From Corallococcus coralloides DSM 2259 (GTDB taxonomy: Bacteria > Myxococcota > Myxococcia > Myxococcales > Myxococcaceae), in contig NC_017030.1 of the NCBI RefSeq assembly GCF_000255295.1, positions 8,220,328 to 8,284,327 of the forward strand: a stretch of 64,000 nucleotides of DNA, written 5' to 3'. Each line of letters starts with the position of its first letter. Position 1 is the stretch's first letter. Both the position numbers and the translations under genes were made by a program. The notes under the pieces were generated by a model. That model saw only the letters and a program-made list of their open reading frames with translations, did not search any database and was not told the DNA's origin. Positions 62,833-64,000 of the stretch are shown one piece after another.

Positions 62833-64000
62833 ATGTCCGCAGAGACCCACCCCCAGCGGGAAACCCATTCATTCCAGGCGGAGATCCAGCAGCTGCTGAG
62901 CCTGGTCATCAACTCGCTCTACAGCCATCAGGAGATCTTCCTGCGTGAGCTGGTGTCCAACGCGTCCGACGCGCTGGACAAGCTGCGCTTCCGCTCCATC
63001 ACGGAGCCGGAGCTGCTCAAGGACGAGCCCGCGCTGGAGCTGAGAATCGTCCCCGACGCCGACAAGGGCACCCTCACCATCGAGGACACCGGCATCGGCA
63101 TGACGCATGACGAACTGGTGAAGAACCTGGGCACCATCGCGCACTCCGGTTCGCGCGAGTTCCTCCAGGCGCTGGCGCAGAAGGGCAAGAACGACGTGCA
63201 GCTCATCGGCCAGTTCGGCGTGGGCTTCTACAGCGCGTACCTGGTGGCGGACCGCGTGGAGGTGGTGAGCCGCGCCGCGGGTGAGACGTCCGCGTGGAAG
63301 TGGGCGTCGGAGGCGCACGGCACGTTCACGGTGGAGCCGGCGGAGAAGGCCACGCGTGGCACCGCCATCACGCTGCACCTGAAGGCGGACCAGAAGGAGT
63401 TCCTGGACGAGTGGAAGCTGAAGCAGCTCATCACCCAGTACTCGGACTACGTGGGCCACCCCATCAAGCTCCAGGTGACCAAGCACGTGGGCAGCGGGGA
63501 CACGCAGGCCACGGAGCAGGCGCTGGAGGTGGTGAACAAGGCGAGCGCCCTCTGGCAGCGTCCGAAGAGCGAAATCACGGACGAGCAGTACCAGGAGTTC
63601 TACAAGCACCTGACGCACGACTACGACAAGCCGCTGGCGTGGACGCACTTCAAGGCGGACGGCACGCAGCAGTTCACGGGCCTGCTCTTCGTGCCCAGGC
63701 ACCCGCCGTTCGATTTGAACTCGCAGCAGCAGCGCGGCGTGCGGCTGTTCGTCAAGCGCGTGTTCATCATGGACCGCTGCGAGGACCTGATCCCGCAGTG
63801 GCTGCGCTTCGTGCGCGGCGTCATCGACTCGGACGACCTGCCGCTCAACGTGTCGCGTGAGATGTTGCAGGACTCGGCGGTGGTGCGCGCCATCCGCAAG
63901 CACGTGGTGAAGAAGTCGCTGGACCTCCTGGAGAAGCTGGCCAAGGACAAGCCGGACGACTACCGCGCGTTCTGGGAGTCCTTCGGCACGGTGGTGAAGG
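62833..64000 (+). CDS. htpG: Molecular chaperone HtpG (Hsp90), 5' part, runs off the window
   Basis: The first 389 codons of Hsp90; family length is about 630-650, so the C-terminal 40 percent is missing. ATG 62833 has GGAGG about 6 nt upstream. The N-terminal ATPase motifs are intact: [36 protein letters not shown]; the middle domain has the catalytic-loop Arg region ISREML-type ([11 protein letters not shown]) and [15 protein letters not shown]-like [15 protein letters not shown] cytosolic ATP-dependent protein-folding chaperone, usually heat-induced; no heat-shock promoter was recognised in the short upstream gap. Confidence 0.96.

Overview
The window is a dense, very GC-rich stretch of bacterial chromosome. 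It carries about 50 protein genes, no rRNA or tRNA gene that I could see, no CRISPR array and no intact mobile element. The gene content points to a predatory myxobacterium of the Myxococcus/Corallococcus group: a Ser/Thr kinase with a PEGA domain, many stand-alone and hybrid two-component proteins, a Frz-like chemosensory operon, kelch-type and other lipoproteins, secreted DPP-IV-like peptidases, a GH18 chitinase and frequent GTG/TTG starts. The genus is an inference from content and style, not from a marker gene.

Layout. 1-7.8 kb: 5' end of a kelch lipoprotein, an MBL-fold lipoprotein with a degenerate metal site, a three-gene ABC-2 exporter, an Rsm22-type methyltransferase, proline iminopeptidase and an M20 dipeptidase. 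7.9-17 kb: signalling block with a CheY-like regulator, a GYF/J-like/PilZ protein, a 36-residue membrane peptide, a PAS-GAF histidine kinase, a TPR protein with a probable frameshift, an oxygenase gene cut by an IS5-type transposase remnant, a THUMP-type RNA methyltransferase and a PAS hybrid kinase. 17-30 kb: fatty acid desaturase, GH18 lipoprotein, acyltransferase, flavin reductase, alpha/beta hydrolase, methyltransferase plus NifU-like pair, a FemAB/GNAT-like protein, and clpS-clpA.

30-38 kb is a chemosensory operon on the minus strand, transcribed as response regulator, REC-CheW, CheR, CheW, CheA-REC, CheB, then a transmembrane MCP. Most junctions overlap by 4 to 11 nt, so translation is probably coupled. 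38-44 kb holds core metabolism: FabI enoyl-ACP reductase, the E1 and E2 subunits of 2-oxoglutarate dehydrogenase (overlapping genes), and a cold-shock protein. 44-48.5 kb is a tandem duplication of a secreted S9 (DPP-IV-like) peptidase whose 5' leader was duplicated too.

48.5-64 kb: UPF0489-type protein, a BamA/TamA-like outer-membrane protein, a BtuF-like binding protein without a signal peptide, then a three-gene unit (Ser/Thr kinase, TonB-dependent receptor with a TPR N-terminus, calcium-repeat lipoprotein) joined by two 4-nt start/stop overlaps. That unit is the best candidate here for an undescribed envelope-sensing system. Next come a response regulator, the MsrQ/MsrP methionine-sulfoxide repair pair, a CrtW-like carotenoid ketolase, an M49-like metallopeptidase, and the first 389 codons of htpG running off the end. 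All functions are read by eye from motifs; none was tested by a database search.
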